Origin: Chromatiales bacterium
GTDB lineage: Bacteria; Pseudomonadota; Gammaproteobacteria; Chromatiales; Chromatiaceae
Direction of reading: 5' to 3'
Assembly: GCA_030145425.1 (NCBI GenBank)
Contig: JAQYVO010000195.1
Coordinates: 1 to 48,755, forward strand
Length of the DNA: 48,755 bases
A model generated the notes under the pieces. That model worked only from the letters and a program-made list of their open reading frames with translations. It had not been told where the DNA came from and made no database searches. Made by a program: the position numbers and the translations under genes. Shown here in pieces: positions 18,299 to 26,185 of the stretch (positions are counted from its first letter, which is position 1; the number at the start of each line of letters is the position of its first letter).

Positions 18299-18316
18299 GG
18301 CCTGTTAACAGGCCCT
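18297..18316. repeat. Perfect 20-bp palindrome between aat and bpt
   Basis: AGGGCCTGTTAACAGGCCCT is a perfect dyad with no loop, starting in the aat stop codon and ending 7 bp before the bpt start region. There is no T-run. It could be a protein-binding site or an RNA stem acting on coupling of bpt to aat; both are inference. Confidence 0.7.
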
Positions 18317-18323
18317 AAATGTG

Positions 18324-19070
18324 ATGCATACGCCCGACCCCGTTCAGCTCCAGCTGTATCTTTCGTCGCCACAGGCTTGCTCCTATCTCACGGGGAGGGA
18401 ATCGCGAACCCTGTTTCCGGGCCCTCAGATCCCGATGAACCCGGCGCTTCACAATGTGCTGGCAGATCTGGGGTTTCGTCGCAGCGGAAGCATGGTCTAC
18501 CGCCATGAATGTGATACGTGCCGTGCCTGCACCCCAATAAGACTGCCTGTTGATCGATTTCTTCCCCGGCGTATTCAGCGGCGGGTATGGAGAAAGAACC
18601 GTCGGTTAAGCATTGAAATAAAACCTGCCGACTTCGACACCGAACAATTCGAACTTTACGGAAAATACCTGCGGCACCGTCATCCGGACAGCGATATGGC
18701 CAGCGTATCCGAGACCCAGTATCGGGATTTTCTGGTGTGCGACTGGTGCGATACCCGGTTCTTTGAATTCCGGCTGGATACCGAGTTGGTGGCTGTTGCG
18801 GTCACGGACCTGCTTCCCACCGGATTGTCAGCCGTTTACACATTTTTCGATCCCCGGTGGTCGGCAATGAGCCCGGGTGTATATGCCATACTCTGGCAAA
18901 TCCAGGAAGCAAAAAGACGCGGCCTTCGCTGGCTGTATCTGGGTTTCTGGATACCGGGTTCTCCCAAGATGGCTTATAAATCCCTTTTCCGCCCCCTGCA
19001 GGCTTACCGGAACGAGACCTGGAAGGAATTCAGTATTGAAGATCCTCTGGATGTTGAAGATGCGGGTTAG
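18324..19070 (+). CDS. bpt: Aspartate/glutamate leucyltransferase (bacterial ATE1-like)
   Basis: Adds leucine from Leu-tRNA to proteins with N-terminal Asp or Glu, the second branch of the bacterial N-degron pathway. It has 248 residues from ATG 18324 (a GTG directly before it is the alternative). Family features are the cysteine pair region YRHECDTCRACTPIRLPVDR, RRVWRKNRRL, YLRHRHPDSDM, GLSAVYTFFDP and LYLGFWIPGSPKMAYK. It follows aat and is separated from infA by 147 bp. Confidence 0.95.
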   Translation: MHTPDPVQLQLYLSSPQACSYLTGRESRTLFPGPQIPMNPALHNVLADLGFRRSGSMVYRHECDTCRACTPIRLPVDRFLPRRIQRRVWRKNRRLSIEIKPADFDTEQFELYGKYLRHRHPDSDMASVSETQYRDFLVCDWCDTRFFEFRLDTELVAVAVTDLLPTGLSAVYTFFDPRWSAMSPGVYAILWQIQEAKRRGLRWLYLGFWIPGSPKMAYKSLFRPLQAYRNETWKEFSIEDPLDVEDAG

Positions 19071-19165
19071 GCTGGGATGACCGGAAAATGGCCCGGCATT
19101 TTCCAAGCGGGTTGCGTTGGCTCCGATTTTAACGATAATGTCTGGCCTGATCCGGGTGATCGCTG

Positions 19166-19174
19166 TGATATACT
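19166..19174 (+). promoter_or_regulatory. Possible extended -10 promoter of infA
   Basis: TGATATACT has the extended -10 form (TG-n-TATACT), with no good -35 upstream. Transcription would start near 19181, giving infA a leader of about 37 nt. Just upstream, TTGCGT...GATAAT with a 16-bp spacer is a second, weaker possibility. Confidence 0.45.
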
Positions 19175-19217
19175 CCCGCTGCGATCAGTCGTAACAAGAA
19201 GTGGAACAGGAAACTGC

Positions 19218-19436
19218 ATGGCCAAAGAAGACTTTATCGAAATGGAGGGAACGGTGGTGGAAACCCTTCCCAACACCATGTTCCGTGTGGAACTGGAAAA
19301 CGGTCACGTGGTGATGGCCCATATCTCGGGTAAAATGCGCAAGCATTACATACGCATACTCACCGGTGACAAGGTTACAGTACAGCTCACCCCATACGAT
19401 CTGAGCAAGGGCCGCATCACCTACCGGGCCCGCTGA
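19218..19436 (+). CDS. infA: Translation initiation factor IF-1
   Basis: Small OB-fold factor that occupies the ribosomal A site during initiation. It has 72 residues, exactly the usual length, from ATG 19218 ([20 protein letters not shown]); an upstream open frame is not part of it. The core pattern [20 protein letters not shown] and the end GRITYRAR are conserved. A CAGGAAA ribosome site precedes it. It converges on clpA, with only 21 bp between the stops. Confidence 0.98.
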   Translation: MAKEDFIEMEGTVVETLPNTMFRVELENGHVVMAHISGKMRKHYIRILTGDKVTVQLTPYDLSKGRITYRAR

Positions 19437-19457
19437 TCAGTTACTTGCACCGCCCCC

Positions 19458-21731
19458 TCAGTGGACGGTGCCCGCCTCGAATTCGAACGTGAGTTCACCG
19501 TTCAGAACCCCGATAACGACAACGCCGCCACCGCTGGACAGCTGGCCGAAAAGCAGCTCTTCCGCCAGCGGCTTCTTTATCTTTTCCTGAATGACCCGTG
19601 CCATGGGCCTTGCCCCCATCTTTTCATCGTAGCCGTGTTCCGCCAGCCAATCTTTGGCTTCCTGTTCTATAACCAGGGTCACCTTCTTTTCCAGCAGCTG
19701 CCCTTCAAGCTCGAAAATGAACTTATCTGCCACGTGACGAATGACCTCAGGCGGCAGCGTGTTGAACTGGATGATCGCATCCAACCGGTTGCGGAACTCC
19801 GGAGAAAACATCTTCTTTACGGCTTCAATGCCATCGCTTGAGTGATCCTGGGATGTAAAGCCGATGGAAGGCCTGCTCATCAAAGCGGCACCCGCATTGG
19901 TGGTCATGACAATGACCACGTTGCGAAAGTCAGCCTTCCTGCCGTTGTTGTCGGTCAGGGTCCCGTGATCCATCACCTGCAGCAGCAGGTTGAACACGTC
20001 CGGGTGGGCTTTCTCGATCTCGTCCAGCAGGAGCACAGAATGCGGGTGCTTGTTGATCTCCTCGGTAAGGAGTCCGCCCTGGTCGAATCCGACGTAGCCT
20101 GGAGGGGCGCCAATGAGTCGGGAGACCGTATGGCGTTCCATATACTCGGACATGTCGAACCGGATCAGTTCGACACCCAGGCTGATCGCCAACTGACGCG
20201 TCACCTCGGTCTTGCCCACCCCGGTCGGGCCCGCAAAAAGGAATGCTCCAACCGGCTTCTCCCCGGTGGAGAGGCCGGAGCGGCTCATGCGAATGGACGC
20301 GGACAAGGCTTCGATCGCCTTGTCCTGGCCGAAAACCACCAGTTTGAGGTCACGGTCCAGTTTACGCAGCGCTTCCGTATCGGACACAGAGACGCTCTTG
20401 GGCGGGATCCTGGCCATGCCGGCCACAATATTTTCAATATCGGTCAGGGTGATCGTCTTTTTTCGTTTTGACGGGGGCATCAACTGTATTCTTGCCCCCG
20501 CCTCGTCGATGACGTCTATCGCCTTGTCGGGCAGGTGCCTGTCGTTGATGTAACGGTCCGAAAGCTCGACCGCCCCACGCAGGGCCTTGAGGGCATACTT
20601 GACCTTGTGATGTTCCTCGAAACGGGATTTCAGACCCTTGAGTATCTCCACCGTTTCCGCCACCGTGGGCTCGGTGATATCGATCTTCTGGAAACGGCGC
20701 GCCAATGCCCTGTCTTTCTCAAAAACACCCCGGAACTCCTGATAAGTGGTGGAACCGATACAGCGCAACTCTCCCGAGGCCAATACGGGCTTTATCAGGT
20801 TCGAAGCATCCATGACGCCTCCCGAAGCCGCACCCGCGCCGATAACGGTGTGAATCTCGTCAATGAACAGAATTGCTTCAGGCTGTTTACTCAACTGCGC
20901 CAGCACGCCTTTCAGACGCTTCTCAAAATCGCCGCGATACTTGGTGCCCGCGACCAGACCGCCCAAGTCCAAGGCGTAAATAACGCATCCGTCGAGCACC
21001 TCGGGTACATCGTCTTCCACGATCTTTTTTGCCAGACCTTCCGCTATGGCGGTCTTTCCCACGCCAGCCTCCCCGACCAGCAGCGGGTTGTTCTTGCGTC
21101 GCCGGCAGAGGGTCTGCATAGTTCGCTCCAGCTCGAGCTTGCGGCCGATCAGGGGATCAATCTTCCCATTTAGGGCCTGTTCGTTGAGATTTGTGGCATA
21201 GATCTCCAGGGGACTCTTCTCCGGCGCCTTGACCTCCTGCACCTGCTCGTCCACGGAAAGCCCCTCGCCATCGGGCTGTTTGGAATCCCCGTGAACCTGA
21301 GAGATGCCATGGGAGATATAGTTGACCACATCCAGGCGGGCGATATCCTGCTGATGCAGCAAAAACAGGGCATGAGACTCCTGCTCGCTGAATATGGCAA
21401 CCAGAACGTTGGCCCCGGTTACCTCGTTCTGGCCCGATGACTGAACGTGGAAAACCGCCCTCTGAAGCACCCTCTGGAATCCAAGCGTCGGTTGAGTCTC
21501 GGAGCTGGGATCATCGGGCAAAAGAGGGGTGTTTTCGTCAATGAACTGCTCGATGTTGCGCCGCAGGCGCTCCATGTCCGCGCCGCAGGCCTTGAGGACT
21601 TTTGCCGCCGTGGGGTTGTCGATCAACGCCAGTAGCAGATGCTCGACGGTCATGAATTCATGGTTGCGCTCGTGCGCCTTCTTGAAGGCAAGATTGAGGG
21701 TGAATTCAAGCTCTTTACTTAACATGGACAT
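19458..21731 (-). CDS. clpA: ATP-dependent Clp protease ATP-binding subunit ClpA
   Basis: AAA+ unfoldase that feeds ClpP, working with the adaptor ClpS. It has 757 residues (E. coli 758). The N-terminal Clp repeat domain starts MSMLSKELEFTLNLAFKKAH; the first AAA domain has Walker A GEAGVGKTAIAEG and Walker B ILFIDEIHTVIGAG. The second AAA domain has GPTGVGKTEVTRQ, then VLLLDEIEKAHPDVFNLLLQ. The IGL-type ClpP-binding loop region is around SIGFTS. It lies 58 bp after clpS on the same strand, as in other gammaproteobacteria. Confidence 0.98.
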   Translation of the reverse strand: MSMLSKELEFTLNLAFKKAHERNHEFMTVEHLLLALIDNPTAAKVLKACGADMERLRRNIEQFIDENTPLLPDDPSSETQPTLGFQRVLQRAVFHVQSSGQNEVTGANVLVAIFSEQESHALFLLHQQDIARLDVVNYISHGISQVHGDSKQPDGEGLSVDEQVQEVKAPEKSPLEIYATNLNEQALNGKIDPLIGRKLELERTMQTLCRRRKNNPLLVGEAGVGKTAIAEGLAKKIVEDDVPEVLDGCVIYALDLGGLVAGTKYRGDFEKRLKGVLAQLSKQPEAILFIDEIHTVIGAGAASGGVMDASNLIKPVLASGELRCIGSTTYQEFRGVFEKDRALARRFQKIDITEPTVAETVEILKGLKSRFEEHHKVKYALKALRGAVELSDRYINDRHLPDKAIDVIDEAGARIQLMPPSKRKKTITLTDIENIVAGMARIPPKSVSVSDTEALRKLDRDLKLVVFGQDKAIEALSASIRMSRSGLSTGEKPVGAFLFAGPTGVGKTEVTRQLAISLGVELIRFDMSEYMERHTVSRLIGAPPGYVGFDQGGLLTEEINKHPHSVLLLDEIEKAHPDVFNLLLQVMDHGTLTDNNGRKADFRNVVIVMTTNAGAALMSRPSIGFTSQDHSSDGIEAVKKMFSPEFRNRLDAIIQFNTLPPEVIRHVADKFIFELEGQLLEKKVTLVIEQEAKDWLAEHGYDEKMGARPMARVIQEKIKKPLAEELLFGQLSSGGGVVVIGVLNGELTFEFEAGTVH

Positions 21732-21789
21732 AAAATAACCTGCATTTTGTTTTGGTCAACCCTGGGCCCTGAAATCGCTGCCAGTCCCT

Positions 21790-22110
21790 TCATGCTTCCT
21801 CCAACGTGCACAGAAGCGGGTGCTGATTGGCACGGGAGTAGTCATTCACCTGCGACACCTTGGTTTCCGCTATCTCCCGCGTGAAAACACCACAGACACC
21901 CACACCCCGGGTGTGCACATGCAGCATGACCTGGGTGGCCTTCTCCCGGTCCATCCTGAAGAACGACTCCAATACCATCACCACGAACTCCATTGGCGTG
22001 TAATCGTCGTTGAGGATCAAAACCTTGTACATGGGAGGAGGTTTAAGCTTGGGCTTCTCCTCCTGTACGATCACACCGTCTTCGTGGTCGGTTATTTTTC
22101 TTTCACTCAT
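21790..22110 (-). CDS. clpS: ATP-dependent Clp protease adaptor ClpS
   Basis: Adaptor that binds N-terminal Leu, Phe, Tyr or Trp and hands the substrate to ClpA. I start at ATG 22108-22110, giving 106 residues, the same as E. coli ClpS; an in-frame GTG at 22134 is less likely. The substrate pocket region [15 protein letters not shown] and [20 protein letters not shown] are intact, as is the end [23 protein letters not shown] upstream can serve as ribosome site. Confidence 0.97.
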   Translation of the reverse strand: MSERKITDHEDGVIVQEEKPKLKPPPMYKVLILNDDYTPMEFVVMVLESFFRMDREKATQVMLHVHTRGVGVCGVFTREIAETKVSQVNDYSRANQHPLLCTLEEA

Positions 22111-22406
22111 AGGCCTGCAACTCTTCTCTCCCACCTCTTAAGTGGGAATAGTAGCCGAAAAGTTCAAGTGTGCGTATCGATGCATCCAGGCCAAGCAGGG
22201 TATAACCGGTCATCGGCGGAAGGGCATCAAGTTCTGCCATATTCATTTCCGGATAATATAACAGTTCTCATTATCATGATTCCCATCATGACTCCATGGG
22301 GATACACCAGCCACAATGAACGCTGTTCGATACGGATGATAAGCCAAATCCCCTAAATCCATGACGATCAGTCCCGGAAGCGCGTACAAGCGGGCAAAGC
22401 GGAAAT
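22111..22406. other. Intergenic region between clpS and the cspD promoter
   Basis: Roughly 300 bp between divergent genes. A leftward frame at 22243-22473 exists, but its translation has no recognisable domain and it overlaps the cspD promoter, so I do not call it. The promoter of clpS-clpA should lie here; no convincing hexamer pair is visible. Confidence 0.4.
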
Positions 22407-22434
22407 TTGACCATTCAGTGCGGATAGCTATACT
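22407..22434 (+). promoter_or_regulatory. Sigma-70-type promoter of the cold-shock gene
   Basis: TTGACC at 22407-22412 and TATACT at 22429-22434 are separated by 16 bp, a near-consensus pair. Transcription would begin near 22441, leaving an untranslated leader of about 160 nt before the cold-shock ORF. Confidence 0.7.
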
Positions 22435-22440
22435 GTAATC

Positions 22441-22602
22441 TGTGGGGTTATATCCAAAACCAACAAGAGACACTTATCGGCCCCATGATGTGGAAGTGGG
22501 TTCCCGCGATCTTCAGGCATTCAGGGCATCATTGCCCGCCCGGATCGCAGTTCAGGGAATCCGGAAGTAAACGAAGCAGATGTATCAGGAGGAGTATGAG
22601 TT
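22441..22602 (+). promoter_or_regulatory. Long 5' leader of the cold-shock gene
   Basis: If the promoter at 22407 is used, this is transcribed but not translated. Long leaders are known in cspA-type mRNAs, where they fold and control translation at low temperature. The AGGAGG ribosome site sits at the end of the leader. The regulatory role is inference. Confidence 0.5.
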
Positions 22603-22809
22603 ATGGCTACAGGCACCGTTAAATGGTTCAACAATGCCAAAGGGTACGGCTTTCTGACACCCGATGAGGGTGATCAGGATATTTTCATTCATTTTTCTGC
22701 AATTGCCATGGACGGATATAAAACCTTAAAAGAAGGCCAGAAGGTCGAGTTTGAGCTGGAGGAAGGTCCAAAAGGACTTCATGCCGCCAATTTACAAACG
22801 GTGTCCTGA
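22603..22809 (+). CDS. cspD: Cold-shock-domain protein, CspD-like
   Basis: Single-stranded nucleic-acid-binding OB-fold protein, 68 residues. The RNP1 motif is KGYGFLTP and RNP2 is DIFIHFSAI, both intact. The start [14 protein letters not shown] is classic. Synteny next to clpS-clpA matches the cspD position in E. coli, where CspD is induced in stationary phase and can inhibit replication. The sequence itself does not separate CspD from other Csp paralogues, so the name rests on location. It has a strong ribosome site, its own promoter and a terminator. Confidence 0.9.
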   Translation: MATGTVKWFNNAKGYGFLTPDEGDQDIFIHFSAIAMDGYKTLKEGQKVEFELEEGPKGLHAANLQTVS

Positions 22810-22835
22810 ACCCGCACGCGGTAACAGGACAAAGA

Positions 22836-22864
22836 AACCCGCCAAACCAATGGCGGGTTTTTTT
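22836..22864 (+). terminator. Rho-independent terminator after cspD
   Basis: Stem AACCCGCC/GGCGGGTT with an 8-nt loop (AAACCAAT), followed by a run of seven T's. This is a strong intrinsic terminator 27 bp after the cspD stop. Confidence 0.9.
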
Positions 22865-22893
22865 ACGCCTGTAGGATACCTGTGACCGCCCCA

Positions 22894-22948
22894 AATTGGT
22901 CGAATGAATTCGACCCTACGGCTCTGCTGACTGTCTATTCTTCGACAA
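22894..22948 (+). repeat. 55-bp direct repeat, copy 1 (GAATTCATTC family)
   Basis: Contains GGTCGAATGAATTCGACC and the following CTGACTGTCTATTCTTCGAC. It matches 23035-23089 at 53 of 55 positions. Confidence 0.85.
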
Positions 22949-22952
22949 AGAT

Positions 22953-22976
22953 GTAGTCTGCGTTGAGGAACGAAAC
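22953..22976. repeat. Fragment of the GTAGC-family repeat
   Basis: GTAGTCTGCGTTGAGGAACG followed by AAAC resembles one arm of the GTAGC palindromes (compare 28846-28870). The other arm is absent, so this is a half element lodged between the two 55-bp repeats. Confidence 0.5.
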
Positions 22977-22979
22977 TGA

Positions 22980-23034
22980 TCAATTGGGTGGATTACCTAC
23001 CTTTGTAGGGCCGAATTCATTCGGCCAACAGTAG
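22980..23034 (+). repeat. Left part of a GAATTCATTC-family unit
   Basis: Reads TCAATTGGGTGGATTACC, then TTGTAGGGCCGAATTCATTC and GGCCAACAG, corresponding to the first half of the units at 8107 and 8286. The GCTGGTTGATT middle is missing. Confidence 0.7.
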
Positions 23035-23089
23035 AATTGGTCGAATGAATTCGACCCTACGGTTCAGCTGACTGTCTATTCTTCGACAA
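23035..23089 (+). repeat. 55-bp direct repeat, copy 2, overlapping a gene end
   Basis: Second copy of the 55-bp repeat, 141 bp from the first. Read on the minus strand it supplies the last codons (SKNRQSAEP) and the stop of the endonuclease III-like gene; the TAG stop is part of the CGTAGGG of the palindrome. Confidence 0.85.
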
Positions 23090-23740
23090 GTATCTGCAAT
23101 GCCTTCCGATACAGCACTCAATACACCTGGGTTTTTTTGTACAGATGTATTTCCCATGCCTTACGATCAGGGCATGGTATTCATTGAAGAGATCGACGCT
23201 TGATTCCAGTCCTGTTTCGAAGATACTTCGCAGCTTCTCGTAGCTTTCATCACCGGCGACCAGGCCGATACGGGAAAACAAGCGCCGCGTATAGGCATCG
23301 ATGACGAAGACGGGCCTCTCGAAGGCATACAACAAAATGTCATCCGCGGTTTCCGGACCGACGCCGTTCACTTCAAGCAGCGCTTCTCTCAGGGGTCCAT
23401 CAGCCATCCGGGAAAGCGATGCTTCACCGCCCTGCCGTTGCAGGAAATCGCATAGATTCTGCAGCCGTTGCGCCTTTACGTTGAAGTATCCCGCCGGCCT
23501 GATGAGCCCCGCCAGCTCTTTTCGGCCGAGCCGGCCCATGGCATCGAGAGACAGAAGATCGAGAGATTTGAGATTGCCGATGGCACGTTCCACGTTGGTC
23601 CAGGCCGTGTTCTGGGTGAGTACCGCGCCGACCATGATCTCGAACACCGAATCTCCCGGCCACCAGTGTTGAGGACCGTAGTGTGAAAGCATGTCATCGA
23701 ACAAATCCCGGAGAGCGTGCCCGGGTGCGGAATGCGGCAC
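23057..23740 (-). CDS. Endonuclease III-family DNA glycosylase (HhH-GPD, iron-sulfur)
   Basis: Base-excision-repair glycosylase of the Nth superfamily, 227 residues. LTQNTAWTNVERAI is the family entry; the helix-hairpin-helix is EVNGVGPETADDILLYA, and the catalytic aspartate is D148 in FVIDAYTRR. Cysteines 200, 206, 209 and 215 form the [4Fe-4S] loop, with first spacing 5 rather than the 6 of E. coli Nth. The lysine that gives Nth its lyase activity is replaced by Glu130 (GVGPETA against GVGRKTA), so this is probably a monofunctional glycosylase, like the MagIII 3-methyladenine branch. Its last codons lie in a repeat. It follows rluB by 3 bp. Confidence 0.85.
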   Translation of the reverse strand: MPHSAPGHALRDLFDDMLSHYGPQHWWPGDSVFEIMVGAVLTQNTAWTNVERAIGNLKSLDLLSLDAMGRLGRKELAGLIRPAGYFNVKAQRLQNLCDFLQRQGGEASLSRMADGPLREALLEVNGVGPETADDILLYAFERPVFVIDAYTRRLFSRIGLVAGDESYEKLRSIFETGLESSVDLFNEYHALIVRHGKYICTKKPRCIECCIGRHCRYLSKNRQSAEP

Positions 23741-23743
23741 CGA

Positions 23744-24583
23744 TCAATCCGGCCTGCGTTGGCCCCTTTTGCGGGGGGGCTTGGAGAATCTGGCGGAGGT
23801 GGACCGTTTCTCTCGCCTGACGCTGCCTGAGAAACCCGCGAGTTCTCTTAATGCCTTGAGTTCATCAGGCGTCAGGGGACGAAAACGGCCGGCGGGCAAA
23901 CGGGTGTCCAGCATCACGGGGCCGAAACGCACCCGTTTCAGTCGGCTGACCTTAACGCCCACCGCCTCCCAGAGCCGTCGGACCTCCCGTTTCCGACCCT
24001 CCATGATCACCACGTGGTACCAGTGGTTGCTGCCTTCCCCGCCGGATTCCACAATATCCTCGAAACGGGCGAAGCCATCCTCCAGCACAACCCCTTCAAC
24101 CAGTTTCTGCAGCGCCTGCTCACTCACATCACCATGAACCCGCACCGCATACTCCCTTTCGACCTGGCGCGAAGGGTGCATCAGACGGTTCGCCAATTCC
24201 CCGTCTGTGGTGAAAAGCAACAGCCCGGTGGTGTTGATGTCAAGCCGCCCGACCGCTATCCAACGCCCGCCGTACAATGAAGGGAGACTCTGGAAAACCG
24301 TACGCCGGCCTTGTGGGTCCGACCTGGTGACCAGTTCTCCCAGGGGTTTGTTGTAAGCGATGCACCGGGATTCATTTTTTTGAAGACGCTTGGCACCGAC
24401 GGGGCGTTTACCGATGATAACTCTGTCTGCCGGCGTAATCCGATCACCCAGTTTCGCTGTCTTTCCATTGACCTGGATCTCTCCGGCCTCAATCAACCTC
24501 TCTATTTCCCGACGGGAGCCCAAACCGGCGTTTGCAAGGAGCTTTTGGATGCGCTCTGCCTTGGGTGACCCTGATTTATCCAT
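23744..24583 (-). CDS. rluB: 23S rRNA pseudouridine synthase RluB
   Basis: Converts U2605 of 23S rRNA to pseudouridine. I start at ATG 24581-24583 ([20 protein letters not shown]), 279 residues; the frame runs open far upstream, but only as a shadow of scpB. An S4 RNA-binding domain covers residues 10-55. The catalytic aspartate is D115 in [15 protein letters not shown], followed by [15 protein letters not shown] and [16 protein letters not shown], typical of the RsuA/RluB/E/F group. A basic tail ([11 protein letters not shown]) ends the protein. It overlaps the scpB stop by 8 bp. Confidence 0.95.
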   Translation of the reverse strand: MDKSGSPKAERIQKLLANAGLGSRREIERLIEAGEIQVNGKTAKLGDRITPADRVIIGKRPVGAKRLQKNESRCIAYNKPLGELVTRSDPQGRRTVFQSLPSLYGGRWIAVGRLDINTTGLLLFTTDGELANRLMHPSRQVEREYAVRVHGDVSEQALQKLVEGVVLEDGFARFEDIVESGGEGSNHWYHVVIMEGRKREVRRLWEAVGVKVSRLKRVRFGPVMLDTRLPAGRFRPLTPDELKALRELAGFSGSVRREKRSTSARFSKPPRKRGQRRPD

Positions 24584-25349
24584 CGGGTTTCCCCAACTCC
24601 GGTTCCTCGTTTTCCGACTCCACCGGTTTCTCTTCAGGCGCAATGGCCTCGACGGACTCCAGTTGCATGACCTCGGGGGAAACTTCTCCCTCCGCCGCAT
24701 GTGCCAGGGTGTTTTCATCACCAGCGGCGGCGGTCTCGCTGCCGGTGCCGGATAAGGATGCCTCCCCGGTGACGGGAACCTCCATCCCCGGGATGCCCAG
24801 CTCGAGTTCCCTGTTGACGGAATCCAGGTCGCGTATTTCCTGCAGCGTGGGCAGTTCCTCCAGGCTTTTGAGTCCAAAATAATTGAGGAACTCACGGGTT
24901 GTGGCATACAACGAGGGTTTCCCGGGGACATCCCTGTGCCCGATCACGCGTACCCACTCTCTTTCCAGCATGGTCTTGACGATATTGGTACTGACGCTCA
25001 CACCGCGAATATCCTCTATCTCACCGCGGGTGACGGGTTGCCTGTAGGCTATGAGAGCCAGCGTTTCGAGCATGGCTCGGGAATATCGGGGTGGCCGCTC
25101 TTCCCAGAGGTGGGACACGACGGGGGCATACTCTGGGCGAACACTGATCCGGTACCCGCCACCCACCTCCACCAGCTCGCAGCCCCTGCCCTCGTAATCC
25201 CCGGTCAGTGCTTCCAGCGTCTCGCGAAGCTCCTTTTTGGCCGGTCGCTGTTCCTCGGAAAACAGGTCCAGAATGTTGTCAAGGGTCAAGGGTCCCCCTG
25301 CTGCCAGGAGCACCGCCTCCACAACAGGTTTCAGACTCGAATCACTCAT
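24576..25349 (-). CDS. scpB: Segregation and condensation protein B
   Basis: Winged-helix partner of ScpA and SMC in chromosome compaction. It has 257 residues: a conserved core (residues 1-180) with [40 protein letters not shown] and [17 protein letters not shown]. An acidic, low-complexity C-terminal tail of about 65 residues is rich in Glu and variable in the family. It overlaps scpA upstream and rluB downstream by 8 bp each. Confidence 0.95.
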   Translation of the reverse strand: MSDSSLKPVVEAVLLAAGGPLTLDNILDLFSEEQRPAKKELRETLEALTGDYEGRGCELVEVGGGYRISVRPEYAPVVSHLWEERPPRYSRAMLETLALIAYRQPVTRGEIEDIRGVSVSTNIVKTMLEREWVRVIGHRDVPGKPSLYATTREFLNYFGLKSLEELPTLQEIRDLDSVNRELELGIPGMEVPVTGEASLSGTGSETAAAGDENTLAHAAEGEVSPEVMQLESVEAIAPEEKPVESENEEPELGKPDG

Positions 25350-26175
25350 GTCGGCTTGAAACCCCCTTTACGTGAATGGCGCCGAAGGGTTCGGCCTGCA
25401 CCATTTCCAGCAGAGAGCCCCTCATGAGCTCCAGGATTGCCAGAAAGGTGACCACAACCCCCAGCCGCCCTTCCTCGAATGTGAACAGATCCGTGAATTC
25501 AGTGAAGCTGTCGCCGCTGAGGTTGTCGAGGATCATGGTCATGCGCTCTCGCACTGAGAGGGGTTCCAACTGCACCCGGTGATGACTGTACATCTCTGCA
25601 CGCTGGAGAACATCCTGCAGCGCCAGCAGTATCTCCTTGAGATCCACATCAGGAAACGGTCGTTCCACGTCGTGGTTCGGCAAATCCGCCTGGGCCTGGA
25701 AGACGTCTCTGCCCAGCCTCGGCAGGTTGTCCATATCCTCCGCTGCCTGTTTATAACGTTCGTATTCCTGCAGGCGGCGAATAAGCTCGGCCCGGGGATC
25801 GGACTCTTCATCTCCATCCTCTTCGTGCCGCGGCAGAAGCATCCGCGACTTGATCTCGGCAAGCATGGCCGCCATCACCAGATACTCCGCCGCCAGTTCC
25901 AGACGCAGTTCCTTCATGAGGTCCACGTACTCCACATACTGGGCGGTGATCTGCGCAATGGGTATTTCCAGGATATCCAGATTCTGACGCTTGATCAGGT
26001 AAAGCAAAAGATCCAGCGGCCCCTCGAAGGCATCCAGGAAAACCTCCAGGGCGTCCGGCGGGATGTACAGGTCCTTGGGCAGCGTGGACCAGGGCTCTCC
26101 CTGCACCACCGCAAAGGGCATTTCCGCCTGTTCGGGATGATGATGTTCTTCGACCTGTGATTCCGAATCAGACAT
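25342..26175 (-). CDS. scpA: Segregation and condensation protein A
   Basis: Kleisin that bridges SMC heads. It has 277 residues with the N-terminal motif FEGPLDLLLYLIKRQNLDIL, ITAQYVEYVDLM, EYLVMAAMLAEIKSRMLLP, and a C-terminal winged helix around FLAILELMRGSLLEMVQAEP. The first 35 residues are an acidic, probably flexible extension. It lies 10 bp after trpS and overlaps scpB. Confidence 0.96.
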   Translation of the reverse strand: MSDSESQVEEHHHPEQAEMPFAVVQGEPWSTLPKDLYIPPDALEVFLDAFEGPLDLLLYLIKRQNLDILEIPIAQITAQYVEYVDLMKELRLELAAEYLVMAAMLAEIKSRMLLPRHEEDGDEESDPRAELIRRLQEYERYKQAAEDMDNLPRLGRDVFQAQADLPNHDVERPFPDVDLKEILLALQDVLQRAEMYSHHRVQLEPLSVRERMTMILDNLSGDSFTEFTDLFTFEEGRLGVVVTFLAILELMRGSLLEMVQAEPFGAIHVKGVSSRHE

Positions 26176-26185
26176 GTTAAACCGG

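Noticed and set aside
19446-19471. Terminator between infA and clpA
   Set aside because: A GCACCG/CGGTGC stem exists but lies within the clpA 3' end and has no T-run on either strand.
22243-22473. Small leftward ORF of 76 codons upstream of cspD
   Set aside because: No ribosome site or domain, and it covers the well-formed cspD promoter on the other strand.
22894-23089. CRISPR array
   Set aside because: Only two direct repeats of 55 bp, with an 86-bp interval that itself contains repeat DNA; no cas genes are in the window.
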